64,000 bases of DNA from contig ONLL01000012.1 of NCBI GenBank assembly GCA_900318685.1, positions 23,433-87,432 on the forward strand. Reading direction: 5' to 3'. The position numbers were made by a program, and so were the translations under genes. Shown one piece after another: positions 42,844 to 50,636 of this stretch. The stretch comes from an uncultured Prevotellaceae bacterium. GTDB lineage: Bacteria; Bacteroidota; Bacteroidia; Bacteroidales; Bacteroidaceae. The notes beneath the pieces are model-generated. The model saw only the letters and a list, made by a program, of their open reading frames with translations. It did not search any database and had not been told where the DNA came from. Position 1 is the stretch's first letter; every line of letters starts with the position of its first letter.

Positions 42844-43698
42844 GTGAAAATAAAGCAAGTGCTGGAGGCCCTTGAACGATTCGCGCCCCTGCCGCTGCAG
42901 GAGAGCTGGGATAATGCTGGTCTGCAGATAGGATTGACAGAGGCGGAGGTTTCAGGGGCATTATTGTGTCTAGACGTCACTGAGGCGGTGGTCGACGAGG
43001 CCATCCGTCGCGGGTGTAACCTGATAGTGAGTCACCATCCGCTGCTCTTCCGAGGGCTGAAGCAGGTGGCTGACATGAATGATGTTCAGCGGACGGTGCG
43101 ACGGGCCATCAAGGAGGATATCTGCGTGGTGTCGATGCACACGAACCTGGATAATGCCCAAGATGGTGTGAACTTTAAGATTGCGGAAAAGTTAGGGCAA
43201 CCCTGCCCTCAAACCCCTCCCCCTGCCCCTCCCCGAGTGGAGAGGGGAGAGACCCCACCCCCAACCCCTCCCCGAAAGGAGAGGGGAGTTGTTGGGATGG
43301 GCGACGAGGAGAAACCTGGACAGTGGGTGATGCTGACGCTGGAGGCACCGATGGAGTCACGGACGTTTGTGGAGTATGTGAAGGATCGAATGGAGGCTCA
43401 GTGTGCGATGTGCAACGAGTTGCTGCATAGGCCGATACAAAAGGTGGCTATCTGTGGCGGGGCAGGAGACTTCCTGCTCGATGATGTCATTGCGGCTGGT
43501 GCCGATGCGTTCGTGACAGGTGAGATGCACTACCATCAGTACTTCGGCCATGAGCAGGAGATACAGATATGTGTCATCGGCCACTATGAGAGCGAGCACT
43601 TCACGACGGAGGTGCTGCGCGATGTCATTGAGAGGGACTGCCCGGGCGTGCGCTGCTGCATCGCTGAGACGAATACTAATCCGATAAGGTATTATTAA
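42844..43698 (+). CDS. Nif3-like dinuclear metal-centre protein with repeat insertion
   Basis: 284 residues, GTG start. Metal-binding motifs 'IVSHHPLLF' and 'MHTNLDNAQDGVN' in the first half; 'CGGAGDFLLDDVIAAGADAFVTGEMHYH' (split: CGGAGD, TGEMHYH) and 'IGHYESEHF' in the second complete the two-metal site. About 40 residues rich in Pro and Arg/Glu (PPPAPPRVERG, PPPTPPRKERG) separate the halves where relatives have a different, shorter segment; they are encoded by two GC-rich palindromes. Molecular role of the family is unsettled. Followed by the zinc-ribbon gene. Confidence 0.9.
   Translation: MKIKQVLEALERFAPLPLQESWDNAGLQIGLTEAEVSGALLCLDVTEAVVDEAIRRGCNLIVSHHPLLFRGLKQVADMNDVQRTVRRAIKEDICVVSMHTNLDNAQDGVNFKIAEKLGQPCPQTPPPAPPRVERGETPPPTPPRKERGVVGMGDEEKPGQWVMLTLEAPMESRTFVEYVKDRMEAQCAMCNELLHRPIQKVAICGGAGDFLLDDVIAAGADAFVTGEMHYHQYFGHEQEIQICVIGHYESEHFTTEVLRDVIERDCPGVRCCIAETNTNPIRYY
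43225..43286 (+). repeat. Two GC-rich palindromic repeats inside the nif3-like gene
   Basis: Units at 43225-43247 and 43265-43286 of the form CCCCTCCCCGArwGGAGAGGGG, in frame. They encode APPRVERG and TPPRKERG. Confidence 0.9.
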
Positions 43699-43699
43699 A

Positions 43700-43793
43700 A
43701 CCCCTCCCCTGGCCCCTCCCCGAAGGAGAGGGGAAGATGCCTCCCTCGGAAGCTCCAAATGGAAGGCCCCCCGGCCCCTCCAGAGGAGGGGAG
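43700..43793 (+). repeat. GC-rich palindromic repeat element between nif3-like and zinc-ribbon genes
   Basis: Contains units at 43713-43733 (CCCCTCCCCGAAGGAGAGGG) and 43775-43791, the same family as inside the upstream gene. Confidence 0.85.
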
Positions 43794-43846
43794 ATTAAAT
43801 AGTAAATACATTAATATAGTAAATAGTCAAATTGTAAATTACACTT

Positions 43847-44698
43847 ATGGCAAAGAAAGATCCTACAGATTTGTCGGTAGAGGAGAAACTGAAGACCCTC
43901 TTCCAGTTGCAGACCGCCCTGTCGTCGATTGACGAGAAGAGAGCCCTGCGTGGTGAGTTGCCTCTGGAGGTAGAAGACCTGGAGGCCGAGATTGAAGGTC
44001 TGACTACGCGTATCGAGCGTATCAAGGCCGAGATAGACGAGTTCGATCGCGCCATCTCGCAGAAGCGTGGCGAGATCATCGAGTCGCAGAACCTGGTGGA
44101 GCGTTACAAGCAGCAGCTGAACGACGTTCGCAACAACCGTGAGTATGACACGCTGTCGAAGGAGATCGAGTTTCAGTCGCTGGAGATCGAGCTCTGCAAC
44201 AAAAAGATCGGTGAGGCCCAGCGCCGCATCGAGGAGAAGAATGTGGAGCTGGATAGCGCCGCTGCCGTGCTTGAGGAGAAACAGGGTGACCTCGACGTGA
44301 AGAAGAGCGAGCTGGACGAGATCATGGATGAGACACGCGTGGAGGAAGAGAGACTGCGCGAGAAAGCCCATGAGCTGGAGGCTAAGATCGAGCCTCGCCT
44401 GCTGACTTCGTTTAAGCGTATCCGCAAGAATGCCCGTAATGGTCTGGGCATCGTCTATGTGCAGCGTGATGCCTGCGGTGGCTGCTTTAATAAGATTCCG
44501 CCTCAGCGTCAGCTCGACATCAAGATGCACAAGAAGATCATCGTCTGCGAATATTGCGGTCGTATCCTCATCGATCCGGAGCTTGCCGGCGTGAAGCTCG
44601 ACAAGGTTGGCAACGTCGAGAAGAAGACCCGCAAGCGTTCCACTACTCGCAAGAGTGCCTCTTCGAAGAAGGTCACCGACGCCAATGACATGGCGTAA
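43847..44698 (+). CDS. Coiled-coil zinc-ribbon protein (C4-type, CT398/DUF164-like)
   Basis: 283 residues: a long coiled coil (about 10-185, heptads such as 'LEAEIEGLTTRIERIKAEID'), then a C-terminal zinc ribbon with CGGC and CEYCG cysteine pairs (CGGCF, VCEYCGRIL). A Lys/Arg/Ser-rich tail (KKTRKRSTTRKSASSKK) follows. Pairing with a Nif3-like gene is widespread in bacteria; members bind nucleic acid or act as regulators in a few species. Function here unknown. Confidence 0.88.
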   Translation: MAKKDPTDLSVEEKLKTLFQLQTALSSIDEKRALRGELPLEVEDLEAEIEGLTTRIERIKAEIDEFDRAISQKRGEIIESQNLVERYKQQLNDVRNNREYDTLSKEIEFQSLEIELCNKKIGEAQRRIEEKNVELDSAAAVLEEKQGDLDVKKSELDEIMDETRVEEERLREKAHELEAKIEPRLLTSFKRIRKNARNGLGIVYVQRDACGGCFNKIPPQRQLDIKMHKKIIVCEYCGRILIDPELAGVKLDKVGNVEKKTRKRSTTRKSASSKKVTDANDMA

Positions 44699-44700
44699 AA

Positions 44701-44804
44701 AGTGAAGAATGAAGAGTGAAGAGTGAAGAATTTGCTGCCGCAACAGGCTATGCGAAAACCAACGCGGTAGCAAATTCTTCACTCTTCATTCTTCACTCTT
44801 CACT
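44701..44804. repeat. Inverted repeat of GTGAAGAATGAAGAG units
   Basis: Arms of about 36 bp (44701-44736 and 44769-44804) built of AGTGAAGA units and ending in GAATTTGCT, loop about 32 bases. It spans the convergent gene ends and supplies the last codons of the HsdR_N gene. A strong hairpin; may serve as bidirectional terminator. Confidence 0.85.
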
Positions 44805-45244
44805 TCATCATAGTTGGGGATGTCGGGGAGGAATGTGTAGGTGCCTCGGTCATAGTCCATGCGGCAGCAGAAATGCTGTAGTCCGTTGGAGACGATGAGG
44901 TAGTCGACATGAAGCAGCATGTTGTAGACCGTGATCTGGTCGAAGACACGCTGGGTGATGCTGACATCAGGAGCCTTGTACTCGATGATCATCCTTGGCT
45001 GCAACACATTATTATATAATAAGGTGTCGCATCGCATACGCTTCTCGCCCATGCGCAGTTCATGCTCATTGGCGAGAAGTCCTTTTGGATACCCTTTGTG
45101 CTCTACCAGATAGTGCACAAAGTGCTGGCGAACCCATTCCTCGGGCGTCAACGCGACATAGCGGTGGCGGAGGAAATCGAAAATCTCACGCTTTCCATCC
45201 TTCTCGCGCAATTTTATTTCGTAGGAAGGTAGGTTTATTTCCAT
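44786..45244 (-). CDS. HsdR_N (type I restriction R-subunit N-terminal) domain protein
   Basis: 152 residues, whole protein is the PD-(D/E)xK-type HsdR_N domain: 'LTPEEWVRQHFVHYLVEHKGYP', 'RCDTLLYNN', 'MIIEYKAP' with the E-x-K, and 'QITVYNMLLHVDYLIVSNG'. No helicase or specificity subunit is nearby; such stand-alone copies commonly neighbour holA in Bacteroidales. The last residues (DEVKSEE) come from the inverted repeat 44701-44804, suggesting the original stop was displaced. Confidence 0.88.
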   Translation of the reverse strand: MEINLPSYEIKLREKDGKREIFDFLRHRYVALTPEEWVRQHFVHYLVEHKGYPKGLLANEHELRMGEKRMRCDTLLYNNVLQPRMIIEYKAPDVSITQRVFDQITVYNMLLHVDYLIVSNGLQHFCCRMDYDRGTYTFLPDIPNYDEVKSEE

Positions 45245-45252
45245 TTTTTTTG

Positions 45253-45274
45253 TAATTTTGCAGCAGCAAAGTTA
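45253..45274. promoter_or_regulatory. Face-to-face -7 elements for holA and the HsdR_N gene
   Basis: Rightward TAATTTTG at 45253-45260 and leftward TAACTTTG at 45274-45267 are 6 bp apart, each lying in the other's initially transcribed region. Confidence 0.65.
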
Positions 45275-45296
45275 CAAAAAAAATGCGAATCAGCAA

Positions 45297-46325
45297 ATGG
45301 CAGAGACAAAAAATGTGAGCTACGACAGCATAATGCGTGATTTGAAGGCCCGAAAGTACGTACCAGTGTACTATCTGATGGGCGACGAGTCGTACTATAT
45401 TGACAAGGTGTGCGACTATATCGCAGAGAACGTGCTGGCTCCTGAGGAGCGTGACTTCAACCAGACCGTGTTCTTCGGCTCGGATGTCACGGCATCGCAG
45501 GTGGCTGATGCCGCCCGCCGCTATCCCATGATGGCTGAACGGCAGGTGGTCATCGTGAAGGAAGCGCAGAACATCAAGAACACCGATGCCTTGGAGAAGT
45601 ATATGAAGCAGCCGCTGGCGAGCACCATCCTGGTGATCTGTCACAAGAACGGCAAGGTGGACGGCAGAAAACGGGAATATGTGAAAGCCATCCAGCAGGC
45701 AGGAATCCTCTTTGAGAGCTCAAAGCTGAAGGACTACCAACTGCCAGCGTTCATTGAGGGTTACCTGCGACAGCGTGAGGTGAGCATCGACCAGAAGTCG
45801 ACACAGCTTATCGCTGATGCCATCGGGGCAGACCTGAACCGACTGACGAGTGAGTTGGACAAGGTGCTCATCTCGTTGCCCGCCAATGACCGGCGAGTGA
45901 CACCACAAGTGGTGGAGGACCAGATAGGGGTGAGCAAGGACTTCAATGGTTTCGAGCTGAAGGACGCCATCGTAAATCGCAACATTTTCAAAGCAAATCA
46001 AATAATCAATTATTTTGACAAGAATCCGAAGGCAGGAAGCATCTATGCGTTTCTCCCGTTGCTCTTCAGTTATTTCCAGAACTTAATGATCGCCTATTAT
46101 GCTCCTCAGCGCAACAGTGAGGAGGCACTGGCGGAGTGGTTGGAGCTACGATCAAAGTGGGGTGCCAAGGACTATATGAAAGGCATGCGAAACTACAGTG
46201 GAAAGAAAGTGATGCAGATTATTGGCAAACTACGCGAGATTGATGCGAAAAGTAAGGGTCTGGACAACCCCAACACCCCGCCTGGAGAGCTGATGAAGGA
46301 ATTAATTTTCTACATTTTACACTAA
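45297..46325 (+). CDS. holA: DNA polymerase III delta subunit
   Basis: 342 residues. Clamp-loader delta subunit that opens the beta clamp. Family segments: 'VPVYYLMGDESYYIDKVCDY' (start of domain I), 'ERDFNQTVFFGSDV', 'FVEGYLRQRE'-type (here FIEGYLRQRE), 'ADAIGADLNRLTSELDKVLI' and 'FELKDAIVNRNIFKANQII'. The ATG at 45297 gives the normal N-terminus; an upstream TTG overlaps the promoter. A terminator follows. Confidence 0.94.
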   Translation: MAETKNVSYDSIMRDLKARKYVPVYYLMGDESYYIDKVCDYIAENVLAPEERDFNQTVFFGSDVTASQVADAARRYPMMAERQVVIVKEAQNIKNTDALEKYMKQPLASTILVICHKNGKVDGRKREYVKAIQQAGILFESSKLKDYQLPAFIEGYLRQREVSIDQKSTQLIADAIGADLNRLTSELDKVLISLPANDRRVTPQVVEDQIGVSKDFNGFELKDAIVNRNIFKANQIINYFDKNPKAGSIYAFLPLLFSYFQNLMIAYYAPQRNSEEALAEWLELRSKWGAKDYMKGMRNYSGKKVMQIIGKLREIDAKSKGLDNPNTPPGELMKELIFYILH

Positions 46326-46361
46326 AAGAGACTCGAAAAACGACTTTTCTGTTCTAGAAGG

Positions 46362-46387
46362 AGCACTCGCAGAGGGTGCTTTTTTTG
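46362..46387 (+). terminator. Rho-independent terminator of holA
   Basis: AGCACTC and GGGTGCT pair around GCAGA, followed by seven T. Confidence 0.88.
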
Positions 46388-46389
46388 TG

Positions 46390-47021
46390 GCTAAAAGCCT
46401 ATAAAATCAGGGCTTTCGGAAGAAATAACCCCTCTCAAAACTCGAAAATTTTGAGCCAGCAGGATTGTCGTCCAGAATTTTTTAAATATGGCGATTTTGC
46501 GTTCTTTGGGGGCTTCACGATTTAGAGTTAGCCTTCTTTAACGTTTTGATTTGTTAAGTTTAAACTCTTAAATCGCGGAGTGTGCATTTGAAAAGGTTTA
46601 AACAATATGGACGATTTATGAATGTAAACATGCGTAATGGAGGTTTAAAAGTTTGAATATCTATTCTTAAAAGATAGATTCGTAAATTTAAATTTATAAT
46701 TATGCATCGGCATTACTGACATTATAACTAGTTGAAACTCATGAAACTAATTCGATTTTGGTATAAAATACATGAATAGATCTTATATTGTAGGACTTTA
46801 ATTTGTGCATATTCGCGGAAATTCAGCATATTTAGCAAAAATAGCTATTTATAAGCCAGTTAATTATGTATTCAGGGCTGAATAATGAATTAGAAACCTT
46901 AAATTGCTCGTATTTTAAATATGTAAACCAGAAGCGATAGGCCTATACATAACATGTTTTACTTTACAAATTTAAAATAGCAAACTTTAACTTCGTTTTT
47001 GCAAATTTTCCTTTGAATATG
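46390..47021. other. AT-rich gene-free interval
   Basis: About 630 bases clearly more AT-rich than the flanks, no credible open frame on either strand. TTTAAA-type words recur (GTTTAAAC, AATTTAAATTTATA). I see no tRNA, riboswitch or repeat unit that can be named. Confidence 0.6.
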
Positions 47022-47052
47022 TTGCGCATGTCATTTTTTTGTTTTACCTTTG
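47022..47052 (+). promoter_or_regulatory. Promoter of the XRE regulator
   Basis: TTG at 47022-47024, 20 bp, TACCTTTG at 47045-47052; 52 bases before the ATG. Confidence 0.7.
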
Positions 47053-47103
47053 TAAACTGAAACGAAAACCCCTCTTTTGGGGCTAAAATGAATGTAACAA
47101 GCA

Positions 47104-47589
47104 ATGAAGGACAGAATCAGACAGATCATGGAGTCGCAGCACATGAGCCAACAAGTGTTTGCTGAGTTCATCGGCACCACTCCCGCAACCCTTAGTGGTA
47201 TCTTCAATGACCGTACCAGGCCGACTATTAACATCGTTGAATCCATCAAAAAGAAAATTCCTGACATCAGTACCGACTGGCTACTTTTTGGTAAAGGCGA
47301 GATGTATCAACGCTCCGTTGACAATGCTAGTGTTGTGCCTTCTCCCGCAGAGACAGCCTCTGGCCCGATTCGAGCCACCGAGTCGATGATCGACTTCGGA
47401 CAAGGTGCCTCTACTATCCCCTCTTCTGCCCCTCAGAAGCAACCTTATTATAATAGTGTAAGACAGACACCACAGAGTTTCCCTCGTGAAGAGATAAAAT
47501 TTGTTGACAAACCAAAACGGCATGTTACTGAGATAAGAGTTTACTATGACGACCAGACTTGGGAGAGTTTTGTGCCATCGAAAAAATAG
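47104..47589 (+). CDS. XRE-family helix-turn-helix regulator
   Basis: 161 residues. HTH in the first 60: 'SQQVFAEFIGTTPATLSGIF' and 'RPTINIVESIKKKIPDISTDW', followed by 'LLFGKGEMY', a signature of a common Bacteroidales group. The rest is Ser/Pro/Gln-rich and probably disordered, ending in a short 'VTEIRVYYDDQTWESFVPSKK' beta segment. Targets unknown; it follows the AT-rich interval. Confidence 0.88.
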   Translation: MKDRIRQIMESQHMSQQVFAEFIGTTPATLSGIFNDRTRPTINIVESIKKKIPDISTDWLLFGKGEMYQRSVDNASVVPSPAETASGPIRATESMIDFGQGASTIPSSAPQKQPYYNSVRQTPQSFPREEIKFVDKPKRHVTEIRVYYDDQTWESFVPSKK

Positions 47590-47594
47590 CTTTT

Positions 47595-47673
47595 GACGGA
47601 TGTACGGTCTTTAGACGAATGGACGAAAGAACGATTTTAGACGAATGGACGGATGTACGGTCTTTAGACGAAA
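47595..47673 (+). repeat. 25-bp direct repeat with GACGAA/GACGGA units
   Basis: GACGGATGTACGGTCTTTAG plus ACGAA occurs at 47595-47619 and again at 47649-47673, with further GACGAATGGAC units between, just after the XRE gene. Confidence 0.85.
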
Positions 47674-47716
47674 GAACGGATTTTTAAGACAACATAGATA
47701 ACTTAGGCAAATATCT

Positions 47717-47748
47717 TTTGGTTTTTCGCTTGACTTTTTGTAACTTTG
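47717..47748 (+). promoter_or_regulatory. Promoter of pyrK-pyrD
   Basis: TTTG at 47717-47720, 20 bp, TAACTTTG at 47741-47748. Confidence 0.75.
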
Positions 47749-47781
47749 CAACCAGAATGAATTAGGAACAAAAAAGGGAAT

Positions 47782-48555
47782 ATGCGAAAATTTGTACTTG
47801 ATTTGAAGGTCAATTCGGTGCAGTGGGTGCATGAGCGGTATGTGCTTATAAAGCTTACAGACCATGATCCATTGCCATCGATGCTTCCGGGACAGTTTGT
47901 AGAGGTGCTTGTAGATGGTTCTTCTACTACTTTTCTTCGTCGTCCAATCTCCATTCATTTTGTTGACCGGGAGAGAAACGAGTTATGGCTATTGGTGGCT
48001 ATCGTTGGTGATGGCACCCGTCAGTTGTCCAAACTGCGTAGCGGTGACCGCTTAAACTGTGTGCTGCCATTGGGTAATGGCTTCAGTCTTCCTCAAAAGG
48101 AGAGCAATGTGCTCCTTGTGGGAGGCGGTGTCGGCGTGGCTCCTCTGCTCTATAAGGGCAAGATGCTGAAGGATGCCGGTATAGAGCCAACCTTTTTGCT
48201 GGGTGCCCGTAGTGGAAAAGACCTGTTGATGCTTGATGAATTCCAGAAATATGGTCGTGTCTTTGTGACAACAGAGGACGGATCGGAAGGTGAGAAAGGT
48301 TTCGTGACAGGTCATTCTATTTTAAATAATGAGTCGTTCGACCTGATTCAAAGCTGTGGTCCCACGCCGATGATGAAAGCAGTGGCACGTTATGCCAGCG
48401 ACCGTCAGATAACGTGTGAGGTGTCGTTGGAGAACCTGATGGCATGCGGGTTGGGAGCCTGCCTCTGTTGTGTGGAGAAGACCACCGATGGCAATGTCTG
48501 TGTGTGTAAAGAAGGCCCGGTATTCAATATCAAGCGATTATTATGGCAAAGCTAG
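47782..48555 (+). CDS. pyrK: Dihydroorotate dehydrogenase electron-transfer subunit
   Basis: 257 residues; FAD/[2Fe-2S] subunit passing electrons from PyrD to NAD+. FAD-binding 'FLRRPISIH', NAD-binding '[14 protein letters not shown]', and a C-terminal iron-sulfur motif 'CGLGACLCC' plus a later cysteine in VCVCKEG. Overlaps pyrD by 13 bases, the normal PyrK-PyrDB pair of pyrimidine synthesis. Confidence 0.95.
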   Translation: MRKFVLDLKVNSVQWVHERYVLIKLTDHDPLPSMLPGQFVEVLVDGSSTTFLRRPISIHFVDRERNELWLLVAIVGDGTRQLSKLRSGDRLNCVLPLGNGFSLPQKESNVLLVGGGVGVAPLLYKGKMLKDAGIEPTFLLGARSGKDLLMLDEFQKYGRVFVTTEDGSEGEKGFVTGHSILNNESFDLIQSCGPTPMMKAVARYASDRQITCEVSLENLMACGLGACLCCVEKTTDGNVCVCKEGPVFNIKRLLWQS

Positions 48556-49451
48556 AAGTAAATATAGGAGCCCTGCGGCTGAAGAATCCTGTGATGACAG
48601 CCTCTGGCACGTTTGGCTATGGTTTGGAGTTTCAGGACCTGGTGCCCCTTGATGGTATTGGCGGCATCATCGTGAAAGGTACGACACTGAAGCCTCGTCA
48701 AGGCAATGATTATCCTCGTATGGCCGAGACTCCGATGGGGATGCTCAACTGTGTCGGCCTGCAAAATAAAGGAGTGGATTATTTCTGTGAGACCATCTAT
48801 CCGCAGCTGAAGGACATCGATACGGCGTGGATAGTTAACGTGAGCGGATCTTCTCCTGATGACTATGCCGAGTGCGCTGCCCGTGTGGATGCTTTAGAGA
48901 AGGTGCCGGCTATCGAGCTTAACATCTCATGTCCGAATGTGAAGGATGGCGGCATGGCTTTTGGCGTGACCTGTGCTGGAGCGGAGAGCGTGGTCAGGGC
49001 CGTCCGTGAGCGCTATCATAAGACGCTTATTGTCAAGTTGTCACCTAACGTGACGGATATCGCTGAAATCGCGCGTGCCGTGGAGGCTGCCGGTGCCGAT
49101 GCTGTGTCGCTTATCAATACCCTGATGGGTACTGCTGTTGACATTGAGCGTCGTAGGCGTGTGCTCAGTATAGGCACTGGCGGACTGAGCGGTCCTTGTG
49201 TGAAGCCCGTTGCCCTGCGCATGGTACTTCAGGTGGCGAAGGCTGTCCGTGTGCCTATTGTCGGACTGGGGGGCATCATGAATGCTAAGGATGCCTTGGA
49301 GTTTCTGATGTGTGGTGCCACTGCCATTGAGATTGGTACTGCTAACTTCATTGATCCTGCTGTGACTATCAAGGTGCGTGATGGTATCAACGACTGGCTG
49401 GATGCGCATGGTTGTAAGTCAGTGGAGGAGATCATCGGCGTTATTGACTAA
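48543..49451 (+). CDS. pyrD: Dihydroorotate dehydrogenase, class 1B catalytic subunit
   Basis: 302 residues, FMN-binding TIM barrel. '[15 protein letters not shown]' start, '[15 protein letters not shown]', catalytic-cysteine loop '[13 protein letters not shown]', '[10 protein letters not shown]', and phosphate-binding '[17 protein letters not shown]'. Partner of the overlapping pyrK. Oxidises dihydroorotate to orotate. Confidence 0.96.
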   Translation: MAKLEVNIGALRLKNPVMTASGTFGYGLEFQDLVPLDGIGGIIVKGTTLKPRQGNDYPRMAETPMGMLNCVGLQNKGVDYFCETIYPQLKDIDTAWIVNVSGSSPDDYAECAARVDALEKVPAIELNISCPNVKDGGMAFGVTCAGAESVVRAVRERYHKTLIVKLSPNVTDIAEIARAVEAAGADAVSLINTLMGTAVDIERRRRVLSIGTGGLSGPCVKPVALRMVLQVAKAVRVPIVGLGGIMNAKDALEFLMCGATAIEIGTANFIDPAVTIKVRDGINDWLDAHGCKSVEEIIGVID

Positions 49452-49464
49452 CCTTGGTTGTGGG

Positions 49465-49483
49465 GTTGCTGTAAAACAGCAAC
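49465..49483. terminator. Hairpin between convergent pyrD and the isomerase-like gene
   Basis: GTTGCTG and CAGCAAC around TAAAA; no T-tract, so a weak candidate. Confidence 0.4.
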
Positions 49484-49513
49484 ATACTGGACGGTGACTG
49501 GGGGCTGCAGCTT

Positions 49514-50635
49514 TTATTTGAGGATTTCCTCCAGGGGGTCTTGGTGATGGCCGGGAAGGATGATGTGGTGATTGCCTATGGGGTTGTTGAGGAAATAGGC
49601 GGTCTGGCTCTTGTCGTTTAGGCGGATGACCAATTGGGTGCGGCAGAGGTCGGGCTGTGCCTGATTTCTTACTAGCTCTCCTTCGGCAATAAAATGCCGT
49701 GACAGGTCGCCTGATACCTTGAACACCGTCACAGGCCCTTCTTTCATATATCCTCTAACTCCAGTGCCGATGCCCGACTCAAAGTGTGTGTCCAACTCAT
49801 AGCTTTCGACCATGTCGAGTGGAATGGTGCAGTGGGCTACGAGCATCTCACCCGTTTCGGGATTGATGGTGGCAGGGTTCGCCTGAAAGCCTGACACACC
49901 CAGTAGCGCCCGCACGATAGCCATCGAGAGCATAGCCGGCACGTCGCCCTCACATCCTGCTACATATCCCTCGGCGTTGAGCCTTGCCAGCGGCAGGCAT
50001 CCAGTGTCATGAAGTTTGGTCAGCAGGTCGAAGCACCGCAAGGTGAAACCCTGCAGCTGGTGCTTTTCGATGACGGTCTTCAGTGCTGCGTAGATGTCCT
50101 TGTCTTCAGGCATGGCATCATAGACCGCCTGGATAGGTATTTCTACCAGTTGTATTCCCAGATAGTCTTTCACCCGTTGCGGGTCGGCATGGCTGGAGAT
50201 GAGCCAGTCGGACGGTTGCCCGATGACACCCAGCCTGCTGCCTTTCAGTCGATTTTTGGCCTGTGCTGCGTTCTCCAGCACTTGCAATCGTCGTGTGATG
50301 TATTGCGGACTTCCGTGAATGATCTCCCCAGGGATATGCTGCTGTCGCAGGAATGACAGAATCTCCATCGAGGCAGCCAGAGAGTTGCTCTTGCCAGATG
50401 AAAGGAGGTAGAAAGGCCTGTCTGTTTTTTCCAGCAGCTCCGGTAGAAGCCGCTGGAAAATGCCTTCCGTACCGCCTGTACGGACAAAGATAACGTCGAG
50501 AGGATGACTGCCATAGTCGGCATAGTCGTTCCCCTGGAGCTCATAGCCCATGTGGAGGCTATCGAGAAACTCTCTGGTTACCCTGGAGACAGCCTGCTCG
50601 TTGTGCAGTTCAGATGTGAGCGTGTAGATGGTCAT
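49514..50635 (-). CDS. L-fucose isomerase-like protein
   Basis: 373 residues. N-terminal Rossmann-like half ('VIFVRTGGTEGIFQRLLPEL', 'GRPFYLLSSGKSNSLAASMEIL'-type) and a C-terminal half with 'GYVAGCEGDVPAMLSMAI' and 'VAHCTIPLDMV', as in the FucI/AraA-like superfamily. Substrate unknown; the protein is shorter than true fucose isomerases. One base separates it from the upstream Na+ symporter gene, so the two presumably handle the same compound. Confidence 0.7.
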   Translation of the reverse strand: MTIYTLTSELHNEQAVSRVTREFLDSLHMGYELQGNDYADYGSHPLDVIFVRTGGTEGIFQRLLPELLEKTDRPFYLLSSGKSNSLAASMEILSFLRQQHIPGEIIHGSPQYITRRLQVLENAAQAKNRLKGSRLGVIGQPSDWLISSHADPQRVKDYLGIQLVEIPIQAVYDAMPEDKDIYAALKTVIEKHQLQGFTLRCFDLLTKLHDTGCLPLARLNAEGYVAGCEGDVPAMLSMAIVRALLGVSGFQANPATINPETGEMLVAHCTIPLDMVESYELDTHFESGIGTGVRGYMKEGPVTVFKVSGDLSRHFIAEGELVRNQAQPDLCRTQLVIRLNDKSQTAYFLNNPIGNHHIILPGHHQDPLEEILK

Positions 50636-50636
50636 G

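Noticed and set aside
44786-45244. Complete type I restriction system
   Set aside because: Only an HsdR_N domain is encoded; no helicase, specificity or methylation subunit nearby.
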